Made by a program: the position numbers and the translations under genes
DNA from: JAVJUV01 sp040220415
GTDB taxonomy: Bacteria > Pseudomonadota > Alphaproteobacteria > Rhodobacterales > Rhodobacteraceae
Assembly: GCA_040220415.1 (NCBI GenBank)
Contig: JAVJUV010000162.1
Location: 1 to 64,000, forward strand
Length of the DNA: 64,000 nucleotides
Reading direction: 5' to 3'
Notes under the pieces: generated by a model
Seen by the model: only the letters and a program-made list of their open reading frames with translations
What the model was told of the DNA's origin: nothing
The model's database searches: none
In this document: positions 24,790 through 33,026 of the stretch, one piece after another
Layout: each line of letters begins with the position of its first letter
How positions within the stretch are numbered: the first letter of the stretch is position 1

Positions 24790-25185
24790 TCAGTCGGCAA
24801 CAACCGCATCAACCTCGATCTCGACCAGCCATTCCGGGTTCACGAAACGGTCTATCGCCATGATCGTATCGACGGGACGCGCGTCGAGGCAGTAGAGTTT
24901 CCGTGCCTCGATCGCCTGTTTCCAGTTGTCGATATCGGTCAGGATGACCCTTGTTCGCACGATATCGTGCAGACCGGAACCCGCCTGTTCAAGGGCAGCC
25001 TTGATGATCTCGAAGCATTGTCTGGTTTGCTGAAAGACATCGCCCACCCCAACGGTCCTGCCATGCTGGTCGACCGGTGCGGTTCCGCCGACCGCTATGA
25101 AACTGCCGACCCGCACGGCCCGGCTGAAGCCGACGATGTTCTCCATCGGGTTGCCGTTCGAAATCAGCCTTCGCTCTTGTGCCAC
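24790..25185 (-). CDS. RidA/YjgF-family protein
   Basis: The 131-residue protein shows the RidA fold pattern: GFSRAVRVGSFIAVGGTAP, GDVFQQTRQCFEIIKAALEQAGSGLHDIVRTRV (core motif ALEQAGSGLHDIVRTRV) and VDTIMAIDRFVNPEWLVEIEVDAVV. In canonical RidA the arginine in VRTRV binds the substrate carboxylate; the family removes reactive enamine/imine intermediates. GTG 25185 is chosen because GGGGAGG lies six bases upstream; in-frame ATGs further upstream lack a site. It lies between purine-degradation genes and could detoxify a reactive intermediate there, but subfamily-specific activity is not decidable. Confidence 0.85.
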   Translation of the reverse strand: MAQERRLISNGNPMENIVGFSRAVRVGSFIAVGGTAPVDQHGRTVGVGDVFQQTRQCFEIIKAALEQAGSGLHDIVRTRVILTDIDNWKQAIEARKLYCLDARPVDTIMAIDRFVNPEWLVEIEVDAVVAD

Positions 25186-25310
25186 GATTTTCCTCCCCAT
25201 GAGCCAGGTTCCGCCAGTCTGGCGGTCCGTTTGGGCCAAGTCACCAGGAAAGGATGCCCGGCGGATCGGGTTGTCGAGCGGTCATGATACGGACACTCGG
25301 TTCGGCGCCA

Positions 25311-26102
25311 TCACGCGAAGGCCAGCCGCAGCCTTTCGCCCGCGCCGAAATCCGCCACCAGTTCATCGCCTTCATCGACCGCGACCGGCACAAGGCAGGT
25401 GCCCGTCGAGATGAACTGGCCCTCGGTCAGGGCGATGGCGTGGGTGGAGCATTCGTTCACCAGCCAGTGCAACGCCGCCCAGGGGTCGCCGAGGACGTTG
25501 GACCCGATGCCGAGGAAATCGGCCTTGCCCGGTACATGCGCGGTGACCTGCCAGGTCTTCAGGTCGCGGTGCCGCCAGTCGGCCGGGTCGAACGCCGGGC
25601 CGATCAGAAAGGAATGCGCGCAGGAATTGTCGGCGATCAGCGCCGCCGCCCCCACGGCGCAGAAATCGGTGTAGCGCGAGGCCGGAACCTCGATCGCGGG
25701 GTGAAGCGCCGAGACCGCGTCGGACGCGTCTGCCATCGCGTAACCATCGTCACGTGGCGGCAGGGACCGGCCCAGCCGAAAGGCGAACTCCAGTTCGGCG
25801 ACGCGCATGTTGTTGCCCCTGAGGGATACGGTCTGGCCGTCCTCCAGCAGTCGTTCACGGAAAATCCGGCCCGCCAGCGGGCCGTCGACGTTGATATGCC
25901 TCTGTCCCGCGGAACTGGTCGCGGCGATCTTCCAGCCGTGGACCGGGTGGGCCGAATACTCCTCGAGACAGGCCTGGATCGCGTAGCCCTCGCCCCGCGT
26001 CCGGGGCCTCACATCGTCCGGCAGGTGGTCGATCTGGCGGCCTTCTTCGTGGCAGCGGTCTAGAAGGCCGGCGGCGGCCTGGCAGTCGGTCTCGGTCAGC
26101 AT
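25311..26102 (-). CDS. 2-keto-4-pentenoate hydratase/fumarylacetoacetate-hydrolase-like protein
   Basis: The 263-residue protein resembles the MhpD/hydratase-decarboxylase branch of the FAH superfamily: AYAIQ-type segment (EGYAIQACLEEYS), VHGWKIAATSSAGQRH, the metal-ligand motif RVAELEFAFRLGRSLP with E-x-E, HPAIEVPASRYTDF, and WAALHWLVNECSTHAIALTEGQFISTGTC near the C-terminus (core VNECSTHAIALTEGQFIS). Members hydrate 2-hydroxypentadienoates or decarboxylate oxalocrotonate. No aromatic meta-cleavage genes are near, so the true substrate is unclear. It is divergent from puuD and downstream of RidA on the same strand. Confidence 0.8.
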   Translation of the reverse strand: MLTETDCQAAAGLLDRCHEEGRQIDHLPDDVRPRTRGEGYAIQACLEEYSAHPVHGWKIAATSSAGQRHINVDGPLAGRIFRERLLEDGQTVSLRGNNMRVAELEFAFRLGRSLPPRDDGYAMADASDAVSALHPAIEVPASRYTDFCAVGAAALIADNSCAHSFLIGPAFDPADWRHRDLKTWQVTAHVPGKADFLGIGSNVLGDPWAALHWLVNECSTHAIALTEGQFISTGTCLVPVAVDEGDELVADFGAGERLRLAFA

Positions 26103-26227
26103 GGGCGCTCCGGTTGCAGGTCATTCATCTTCGCCGGTCTACCCCGACCGGGCGGGCGGGTGAAGCTTCCCCCCTTGTCATTCCGCCCCGGCTGTCTTCA
26201 CATGGGGCGAAAAACGAGGGAACTCCC

Positions 26228-27460
26228 ATGTACGATCTTGCCGTGCTCTGGTCCTGGGCCGAGTTTGCCGTGCGCTGGCTGCATGTCATCACCGCCATCG
26301 CCTGGATCGGCTCGTCCTTCTATTTCATCGCGCTGGATCTCGGCCTGAACCGCAACATCCCCGGCCCCGCCGATGGCGAGGAATGGCAGGTGCATGGCGG
26401 CGGCTTCTACCACATCCAGAAATACATGGTCGCGCCCGCCGCGATGCCCGAGCACCTGACCTGGTTCAAGTGGGAGAGTTACTGGACCTGGCTGTCGGGC
26501 GCAGCACTTCTGATGATCGTCTACTGGGTCGGGGGCGAATTGTACCTGCTGGATCCGTCCAAGGCCGACCTTGCGCTGTGGCAGGGGATACTCATCTCGG
26601 CGGCGAGCCTGACCATCGGCTGGCTGGTCTATGATGCCTTGTGCAAATCGCCGCTGGGCGAGAAGCCTACCGTGCTGATGCTGCTTCTGTTCGCGCTGCT
26701 GGTGGCGATGAGCTGGGGCTATCACCAGATATTCACGGGCCGCGCGGCGCTGTTGCACCTGGGTGCGTTCACGGCCACGATCATGACCGCGAACGTCTTC
26801 GTCATCATCATGCCGAACCAGCGCATCGTGGTGGCCGACCTGAAGGCCGGGCGCACGCCCGATCCGAAATACGGCAAGATCGCCAAGTTGCGGTCGACAC
26901 ATAACAACTATCTAACGCTGCCGGTCATCTTCCTGATGCTGTCGAACCATTATCCGCTGGCCTTCGCCACGGCCCATGCATGGGCGATCGCGCCGCTGGT
27001 GTTCCTGATGGGCGTCACGATCCGGCACTGGTTCAACACGCACCACGCGCGCGCCGGCAATCCGCACTGGACCTGGGCGGTGACGGTGGTGATCTTCCTG
27101 ATCATCGCGTGGCTCTCGACCGGAGGCCCCGTGACGGACAGCTACGAGGAAGCCGAGGCGCGCGTCTTGTCGCCCGCCGAGGCGCGGTTCACGCAAGTCG
27201 CCGAATGGCAGGACGCCGAATCCATCGTGCTGGGCAATTGCTCGATGTGCCATGCCCGCGAGCCGGTCTGGGACGGCATTCGATGGGCGCCGAAGGGCGT
27301 GCACCTGGAGACGGCGTCCGACATCGCGCGGCACGCGGAACAGATTTATCTGCAGGCCGGCCTCAGCCACGCGATGCCGCCGCCATCGGCCAGTTTCCTG
27401 GAACCGTCGGACCGCGAGATGCTGGTCGCCTGGTACCGCGCCGGACGCGCTGCCGACTGA
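26228..27460 (+). CDS. puuD: Membrane-bound urate hydroxylase/oxidase with C-terminal cytochrome c domain
   Basis: Oxidises urate to 5-hydroxyisourate at the inner membrane. The 410-residue protein starts MYDLAVLWSWAEFAVRWLHVITAIAWIGSSFYF and has about eight transmembrane helices with histidine-bearing segments (FYHIQKYMVAP, HNNYLTLPVIFLMLSNHYP, RHWFNTHHA). After the last helix a periplasmic cytochrome c domain carries C338-S-M-C341-H342 and a distal Met candidate in SHAMPPP. This is the PuuD architecture, where electrons pass to the respiratory chain rather than to O2 with peroxide release. GAGGGAA precedes the ATG. It opens the uric-acid branch completed by uraH, UraD-PuuE and AllA. Confidence 0.95.
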   Translation: MYDLAVLWSWAEFAVRWLHVITAIAWIGSSFYFIALDLGLNRNIPGPADGEEWQVHGGGFYHIQKYMVAPAAMPEHLTWFKWESYWTWLSGAALLMIVYWVGGELYLLDPSKADLALWQGILISAASLTIGWLVYDALCKSPLGEKPTVLMLLLFALLVAMSWGYHQIFTGRAALLHLGAFTATIMTANVFVIIMPNQRIVVADLKAGRTPDPKYGKIAKLRSTHNNYLTLPVIFLMLSNHYPLAFATAHAWAIAPLVFLMGVTIRHWFNTHHARAGNPHWTWAVTVVIFLIIAWLSTGGPVTDSYEEAEARVLSPAEARFTQVAEWQDAESIVLGNCSMCHAREPVWDGIRWAPKGVHLETASDIARHAEQIYLQAGLSHAMPPPSASFLEPSDREMLVAWYRAGRAAD

Positions 27461-27538
27461 CCCGGCCGCCTTCTGCCGGGGCTTGACGGACGGCGCAGCC
27501 TCGCAGAAGATTTTCCGCATATTGATCGGAAACTCTTT

Positions 27539-27949
27539 ATGACACGAAAACCTTTCCACGCCTTCGAGGGCGTCCGCGTCGACGAAGAAGCCTACAGGCG
27601 AATTGGCCCCGACATCGAGGCGGCGCGCGACCTGCTGAGACAATCCGAAGAAGGCGGCCCGCTGGTCATCCCCGGCGTCGACATCACGTCGCTGCTGGTC
27701 AAGCTGTTCGATACCATCCTTCCCGCCGTCAGCATCGGGCCGGCCGAACGCAGGAACCCGCGCCCCGAAACGCTGCGCCGCGCGCTGAACGCCCTGATCG
27801 TCCAGGCCGGCGGCAATTGCAGCCACGGAAAGCCGCCGTCGGCGCGGATCGAGGCATGGACCGGGCCGGGCGGCGCGGATTACTTCAAGTGTCTCCATTC
27901 GCCCGCGCATTTCTGGGACGCCGACGGCAATCTGATCGACAGGCCCTGA
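27539..27949 (+). CDS. Protein of unknown function (136 aa)
   Basis: Not recognised. The soluble-looking 136-residue product has GC-rich codon use like its neighbours. No signal peptide or membrane segment is evident. A central stretch GGPLVIPGVDITSLLVKLFDTILPAV could be an amphipathic helix pair, and the C-terminal part contains GGNCSHGKPPSARIEAW and YFKCLHSPAHFWDADGN, including two cysteines and four histidines that might bind metal. It begins 78 bp after puuD and ends 2 bp before another unknown gene, so the two are likely cotranscribed. The start lacks a clear ribosome site. Confidence 0.55.
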   Translation: MTRKPFHAFEGVRVDEEAYRRIGPDIEAARDLLRQSEEGGPLVIPGVDITSLLVKLFDTILPAVSIGPAERRNPRPETLRRALNALIVQAGGNCSHGKPPSARIEAWTGPGGADYFKCLHSPAHFWDADGNLIDRP

Positions 27950-27951
27950 GC

Positions 27952-28599
27952 ATGGTCCATGCCGTTCTCATCTTCGCGGCCAGCATCGGCGGATTGCTGG
28001 TCTACTTCACCGATGCAAAGGAAACCGCCATCGGGATCGGGGCGGTTCTGTTGGTGGTCTGCCTGGCCCTGACGATCGAGGCCCACCGGCAGGTCAAGTC
28101 GCATCCGCGGCGCGCTACCCGCCTGTTCGTCGCCTGGCGCGCGGTGCCTCTTGCCTTCATCTTTCTGGGCGCGATGTCGTCGGTCTGGCTTTCCCTGAAC
28201 ATTCTCGACGTGCTGCCGGTCAGCTTCTCGGACGATCCGGCCCTGGCCGATCGGGTCAAGGCGGAAAAGGCGACGCTTCAGTCGCTGGCGACCACGGCCG
28301 TCACCACGCTTCTGGCCGCCGTGCTGCTGGATGCGGCGCGCGATCCGGACAGCTGGTTCTGGCCGGGCGCGATGCACCGGAGAGCGCTCAAGGCCGCCTT
28401 CGACAAAAGCCCCGCCTTCCAGGCGGACCGCTCGGACACAGCCGTGCGGCAGGCGCTGGAAGATCTGAGATTCGCCTACGCCGAAGAGCGCACCTTTCTG
28501 AACGAGGCCAGCGGCTGGTCCTATGCCGCGCGGCTGGAGCGCGCCGGCATCATCGAAAACGCGACCGCGACGCTTCGCAAGAAGGGGATCGCCGTCTAA
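27952..28599 (+). CDS. Predicted membrane protein of unknown function (215 aa)
   Basis: Not recognised. Hydrophobic helices at about residues 1-20 (VHAVLIFAASIGGLLVYF), 24-43 (AIGIGAVLLVVCLALTI) and 62-85 (AVPLAFIFLGAMSSVWLSLNIL) are followed by a region with a possible fourth helix (TTAVTTLLAAVLLDA). A soluble C-terminal ~90 residues is rich in Ala, Arg and Asp. ATG 27952 lies 2 bp after the previous stop; the upstream part of the frame overlaps that gene out of frame. The pair may form a small operon downstream of puuD. Confidence 0.6.
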   Translation: MVHAVLIFAASIGGLLVYFTDAKETAIGIGAVLLVVCLALTIEAHRQVKSHPRRATRLFVAWRAVPLAFIFLGAMSSVWLSLNILDVLPVSFSDDPALADRVKAEKATLQSLATTAVTTLLAAVLLDAARDPDSWFWPGAMHRRALKAAFDKSPAFQADRSDTAVRQALEDLRFAYAEERTFLNEASGWSYAARLERAGIIENATATLRKKGIAV

Positions 28600-28691
28600 A
28601 CGCTGGACACCGAAAAATAAATTCTTCAGGGTCTTTCCTGTCCAGGGCCATCCGGGTCGCCGGGGTCCAAGAACAACAAGGGAGGACACTC

Positions 28692-29648
28692 ATGAAACTG
28701 AAGACCATCGGCCTTTCGGCCGCTTTCGTGCTGACCGCCGGAGCCGTCAGTGCAGCCGAATGCATCGCGCCGGCCAACCCGGGCGGCGGTTGGGATTTCA
28801 CCTGCCGTCAGGTGGGCAAGCTGTTGTACGATCTGGGACAGGTCGACCAGCCCGTGCAGATCACCAACATGGCAGGCGCGGGCGGCGGTCTGGCCTATGC
28901 CCACACCGTGGCCGAGCGCAATGACGACGCCGAACTGATCGTGGCCGCGTCGTCGGCGACCACCACGCGCCTGGCCCAGAAGGCATTCGGCGACGCCACC
29001 GCCGACCAGGTACGCTGGGTGGGGGCCATCGGCGCCGATCCCGGCGTGATCATCGTCGCGGCCGACAGCCCGCTTCAGAACCTCGACGACATGGTCAACG
29101 CGATCAAGGCCGATCCCGGCTCGGTTGCCTTCGCAGGCGGTTCGGCCGCCGGCGGTTTCGACCACATGAAACCGCTGATGGTGCTGAAGAGCGGCGGATT
29201 CGACGACATCACCAAGGTGAAGTACATCGGCGTCGACGGTGGTGCCGACGCGATCACCCAGACGGTTGGCGGCTTTACCCAGGCGATGACCGGCGACATG
29301 TCGGAAATCGTGGGCTTCATGAAGTCCGGCGAAGTGCGCGCGCTGGCGGTTCTGACCGAAGAGCGCGTTCCCGGCTTCGAGGACATCCCGACCGCCATTG
29401 AACAAGGCTATGACGTCGTGGCCGTGAACTGGCGCGGGTTCTATGTGCCCAAGGGCATCTCGGACGAAGAGTTCGCGACATGGGCCGACAAAATCCGGAC
29501 CGTCGCCGAAAGCCCGGAGTGGGCGGAGACCATGGCCGCCAACGGCCTGGCGGCCTTCACCAAGGTCGGTCCCGACTTCCAGAACTGGGTCGATCAGGTG
29601 ATCGCCGACACCGAGGAACTGAGCCGTGAAATCGGTGTGATCCAGTAA
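28692..29648 (+). CDS. Tripartite tricarboxylate transporter substrate-binding protein (TctC family)
   Basis: Periplasmic receptor of a TTT-type uptake system. The 318-residue product has a signal peptide (KLKTIGLSAAFVLTAGAVSAA) and the TctC pattern: CIAPANPGGGWDFTCRQ, ITNMAGAGGGLAYAH, VGAIGADPGVIIV, VAFAGGSAAGGFDHM and VGGFTQAMTGDMSEIVGFMKSGEVRALAVLTEER (core GDMSEIVGFMKSGEVRALAVL). Ligands of the family are carboxylates. GGGAGG lies upstream of the ATG. Its stop overlaps the TctB start by one base. Confidence 0.9.
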   Translation: MKLKTIGLSAAFVLTAGAVSAAECIAPANPGGGWDFTCRQVGKLLYDLGQVDQPVQITNMAGAGGGLAYAHTVAERNDDAELIVAASSATTTRLAQKAFGDATADQVRWVGAIGADPGVIIVAADSPLQNLDDMVNAIKADPGSVAFAGGSAAGGFDHMKPLMVLKSGGFDDITKVKYIGVDGGADAITQTVGGFTQAMTGDMSEIVGFMKSGEVRALAVLTEERVPGFEDIPTAIEQGYDVVAVNWRGFYVPKGISDEEFATWADKIRTVAESPEWAETMAANGLAAFTKVGPDFQNWVDQVIADTEELSREIGVIQ

Positions 29649-30088
29649 TGGTCTCGGACCGCATCTTCGGTGTGGTCGTGGTTCTGGGGGCGCTCGCGTA
29701 TATCGCGGGCGCCCTGCAGACACAGACCAGCTTCATGTCGGACCCTGTCGGCTCCAAGACCTTTCCGATCCTGATCGGGTCGGTGGCCGGACTGTGCGGT
29801 CTGTTCATGATCTTCAAACCGGACGAACAACCCGACTGGCCCGACCTGAAATCGGCGCTTGCGCTGCTGATCGCGGTCCTGGTGCTGATCTGCTATGCCT
29901 ATGCGCTGAAACCGCTGGGTTTTCTGATCCCGACGGCCATCGCGGCGGCGATCCTCAGCTATCAGATCTCGCCCAGACCAGCCTTTGCCGCGATGACCGG
30001 GCCTGGCCTGGCCGTGGGCCTGTTCGTGCTATTCAAATACATTCTCGGGCTGGGGCTTGTGGCCTTTCCCAAGGGGTGGATCGGCTAA
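29648..30088 (+). CDS. Small membrane subunit of the tricarboxylate-type transporter (TctB family)
   Basis: The 146-residue protein has four predicted transmembrane helices (RIFGVVVVLGALAYIAGA; FPILIGSVAGLCGLFMIF; LLIAVLVLICYAYALKPLGFLIPT-like block; GLAVGLFVLFKYILGLGL), with the TctB hallmark SKTFPILIG. It pairs with TctA in a sodium- or proton-driven symporter. ATG 29648 shares one base with the TctC stop (TAATG). It is followed by tctA after 12 bp. Confidence 0.88.
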   Translation: MVSDRIFGVVVVLGALAYIAGALQTQTSFMSDPVGSKTFPILIGSVAGLCGLFMIFKPDEQPDWPDLKSALALLIAVLVLICYAYALKPLGFLIPTAIAAAILSYQISPRPAFAAMTGPGLAVGLFVLFKYILGLGLVAFPKGWIG

Positions 30089-30100
30089 GGGGCGGCTGAC

Positions 30101-31606
30101 ATGGATATCTTTTCGAACCTGGCGATGGGCTTTGCCATCGCCCTTTCGCCCTACACGCTGATGCTGGCTGTCCTGGGCTGCTTCATCGGAACGATCGTGG
30201 GCGCCCTGCCCGGTCTCGGACCGTCGAACGGTGTCGCGATCCTGATCCCGATCACCTTCAGCATGGGCCTCGACGCCACCGCGGCGCTGGTGCTCCTGAC
30301 CTCCGTCTACTATGGCGCGATGTATGGCGGGCGGATCAGTTCGATCCTCTTGAACATCCCCGGCGACGAACCGGCGCTGATGACGACGCTGGATGGCTAT
30401 CCGATGGCAAAGAACGGACGGCCCGGCGAGGCGTTGGTGATCTCGGGCTTCGCGTCTTTCTGGGGCGCATTGTTCGCGACCGTCATGCTGGCGCTTGTCG
30501 CCCCCGCGCTGAGCCGCATCGCCTATCAATTCGGCCCTGCGGAATATTTCGCGCTGTACCTGCTGGCCTTCTCGACGCTGGGCGGGATCGCGTCCAACAA
30601 CCAGGCCAAGGCGGCCTTCGCCTCTTGCGTGGGCCTTGGCATCTCGGTCATCGGGCTGGACAATTTCAGCGGCATGCCGCGGATGACCGGCGGCAACCTT
30701 CACCTTATGGACGGCGTCGACTTCCTTGTCGCCATTGTCGGGCTGTTCGCGGTCTCGGAGGTGTTCTTCTTCATCGAGAAGCACGGCAAGGGCGGCGCGG
30801 TCGGCATCACGCTGGGCAAGTTCAAGGTGCCATGGGGCGAGATCTGGGACACGCGCTGGACGCAAGTACGGTCGGGCATCGTCGGTTTCATCGCCGGTGT
30901 GCTGCCGGGCGCCGGGGCCTCGCTGGGATCGTTCCTGACCTACATGATGGAAAAAAGCATCGCCGGAGAGAAGGGCAAGTTCGGCACGGGCGTGCCGAAG
31001 GGTGTGGCGGCACCCGAAGCGGGCAACAACGCCGCGGCCGGCGGCGCGCTGGTGCCGATGCTGACGCTGGGCGTGCCGGGTTCGGGGACAACGGCGGTGC
31101 TGCTGGCGGTGCTGATGACGCTGAACATCACGCCGGGACCGACGCTGTTCACCGACCGGCCCGAGGTGGTCTGGGGCCTTATCGCCTCGCTTCTGATCGC
31201 CAACTTCGTGCTTCTGGCGATGAACGTGCCGCTGGTGCGAATCTTCGTGCGCATCCTGTCGGTGCCGCCCGCGCTGTTGCTGCCGGGTGTGACGATGGTG
31301 TCGTTCGTCGGGATCTACTCGCTGACCGGCGGGTATTTCGACCTTCTGCTGATGATTCTGTTCGGGATCATGGGCTATGTGTTCCGCAAGATGGATATTC
31401 CCACGGTGCCGGTGATCCTGGGCATCCTGCTGGGTTCCAACATGGAAGACGCCCTGCGCCGCGCAATGGTGCTGTCGGATGGCGATGTGACCTACCTGTT
31501 CTCGTCGCCGATCGCTATCGGGTTGTGGTTCTTCGCCGTCGCGGGTTTCGTCGCTCCGATGTTCCTGCGCGGTGTCATGAAGAAACCGCAGGCGATCACG
31601 GACTGA
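30101..31606 (+). CDS. Large membrane subunit of the tricarboxylate-type transporter (TctA family)
   Basis: The 501-residue protein has ~11-12 transmembrane helices and the two TctA repeats. Each contains a G-x-x-P-G-x-G motif: GALPGLGPSNGVAILIPITF near the N-terminus and GVLPGAGASLGSFLTYMMEK in the middle. Conserved SILLNIPGDEPA and LTLGVPGSGTTAVLL are also present. It forms the translocation pathway with TctB and receives ligand from TctC. The genes directly downstream (AtuA-like, DUF4387) suggest the imported compound is processed by them. Confidence 0.93.
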   Translation: MDIFSNLAMGFAIALSPYTLMLAVLGCFIGTIVGALPGLGPSNGVAILIPITFSMGLDATAALVLLTSVYYGAMYGGRISSILLNIPGDEPALMTTLDGYPMAKNGRPGEALVISGFASFWGALFATVMLALVAPALSRIAYQFGPAEYFALYLLAFSTLGGIASNNQAKAAFASCVGLGISVIGLDNFSGMPRMTGGNLHLMDGVDFLVAIVGLFAVSEVFFFIEKHGKGGAVGITLGKFKVPWGEIWDTRWTQVRSGIVGFIAGVLPGAGASLGSFLTYMMEKSIAGEKGKFGTGVPKGVAAPEAGNNAAAGGALVPMLTLGVPGSGTTAVLLAVLMTLNITPGPTLFTDRPEVVWGLIASLLIANFVLLAMNVPLVRIFVRILSVPPALLLPGVTMVSFVGIYSLTGGYFDLLLMILFGIMGYVFRKMDIPTVPVILGILLGSNMEDALRRAMVLSDGDVTYLFSSPIAIGLWFFAVAGFVAPMFLRGVMKKPQAITD

Positions 31607-31608
31607 GC

Positions 31609-31677
31609 ATGGACCCCTGCCGCGCGGCATTCTACAAGGGCGCTCCGACAACGCTGGCAAAGGCCCCGCGAAGATGA
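31609..31677 (+). CDS. Possible 22-residue ORF between tctA and the AtuA-like gene
   Basis: ATG 31609 opens a 22-codon frame (starting MDPCRAAFYKGAPTT) that ends in a TGA overlapping the next gene's ATG (ATGA). It begins 2 bp after the tctA stop. It could be a translated linker coupling tctA to the downstream gene, or chance. No homology is recognised and no ribosome site is obvious. Confidence 0.2.
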   Translation: MDPCRAAFYKGAPTTLAKAPRR

Positions 31678-33026
31678 CACGCATCCTGATCCCCTCTGGC
31701 GCGCTTGGGCTTGGCTATGACCAGGCGGCGCTGGATCTGGGCATCGCGAACAGGCCCGACCTGATCGCCATAGACGGGGGATCCACCGATTCCGGTCCGT
31801 CCTATCTGGGGCGGGGCGTGTCGAAATACGCGCGTTCCTCGACAAGGGCCGAATGGGCCGGGCTGATCGACGCCCGCGCGCGCGCCGGATGTCCGCTGGT
31901 CATCGGCACGGCCGGCACCTGCGGCGCGGACAGCGCCGTGGACTGGCTGCTGGAGATAACGCGCGAGATCCTGGACGAGCGCGGCGAAAGCGCGAAGATC
32001 GCGGTTTTGAAATCCGACCAGCCCGCCGCTCGCCTGACCGGGGCGCTTGCGGCGGGACGAATCGCGCCCCTGACCCCTGCGCCCGAAATCGACGCGAACC
32101 TGATCGAAAGCTGTACCAACATCGTTGCGCTGGCCGGGGCCGAGCAGATCAACGCGGCGCTGGAAACCGGGGCCGACATCGTCATCGCGGGACGCACCAC
32201 CGACACGGCGATCATCGCCGCACTGCCGATCACGCGCGGCGTCGAGGCGGGCGTCGCCTGGCACGCGGCCAAGATCGGCGAATGCGGCGCTCTTTGCGCC
32301 ACGAATCCGCAATCGGGCGTTCTGCAACTGGATTTCGAGACCGACAGCTGCCTGATCACGCCGCTTGCCGACGGCGCCGAGGCCACGCCGCACACGGTTT
32401 CGGCGCATATGCTCTACGAGAACTCCGATCCCTTCCGGCTGTACGAACCGGGCGGGCATCTGGACGTCACGAAAGCCACCTACACCGCCGAGGGCGCGGG
32501 TGCTGTCCGCATCGCCGGCGCGCACTGGGTGCCGGCGTCCGCCTATACCGTAAAGCTGGAGGGCGCGCGGATCGCTGGCTATCAGACCATCCTTCTCGCA
32601 CTGCTGCGCGACCCGCACTATGTGGCGCACGCCGCGGCCTGGGCCGACGATATCGTGAAGAAATGCACCGCCAAGGCGCTGGCGCGCACCCGGGCTACCG
32701 AAGACGATTTCGCCATCGAGATCCGGCTGATCGGCCAGAACGCGACGCTTGGCGCACTGGAGACCCGCCCTGGCGATCCGGTCGAAATCGGCGCCCTGGG
32801 CATCGTCACGGCGAAAAGCCAGGAACTGGCCGCCGAGATCGGCAAGCTGCTGAACCCCTACCTGCTGCACCATCCACTGACGCGGGACGAGGAACAGCCG
32901 ACCTTCGCCTTTCCCTTCTCGCCCGCCGAGATCGACCGGGGCGCGGTCTACGAGTTCTGCCTGAACCACGTGCTGACGCTGGACGACCCGATGGACGCCT
33001 TCGCCCTGGAGGTGGTCGATGCCTGA
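31674..33026 (+). CDS. AtuA-like (DUF1446) acyclic terpene utilisation family protein
   Basis: The 450-residue protein begins RILIPSGALGLGYDQAAL and contains IAIDGGSTDSGPSYLG, IGTAGTCGAD, ADIVIAGRTTDTAIIAALPI, and HMLYENSDPFRLYEPGG, the pattern of the AtuA/DUF1446 family. AtuA is linked to citronellol/geraniol catabolism in Pseudomonas, but no other atu genes are here, so this member probably acts on another acid, perhaps the ligand of the TctCBA transporter. The stop overlaps the DUF4387 gene by 8 bp; AtuA-like and DUF4387 proteins often pair or fuse. Catalytic chemistry is not established. Confidence 0.82.
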   Translation: MTRILIPSGALGLGYDQAALDLGIANRPDLIAIDGGSTDSGPSYLGRGVSKYARSSTRAEWAGLIDARARAGCPLVIGTAGTCGADSAVDWLLEITREILDERGESAKIAVLKSDQPAARLTGALAAGRIAPLTPAPEIDANLIESCTNIVALAGAEQINAALETGADIVIAGRTTDTAIIAALPITRGVEAGVAWHAAKIGECGALCATNPQSGVLQLDFETDSCLITPLADGAEATPHTVSAHMLYENSDPFRLYEPGGHLDVTKATYTAEGAGAVRIAGAHWVPASAYTVKLEGARIAGYQTILLALLRDPHYVAHAAAWADDIVKKCTAKALARTRATEDDFAIEIRLIGQNATLGALETRPGDPVEIGALGIVTAKSQELAAEIGKLLNPYLLHHPLTRDEEQPTFAFPFSPAEIDRGAVYEFCLNHVLTLDDPMDAFALEVVDA

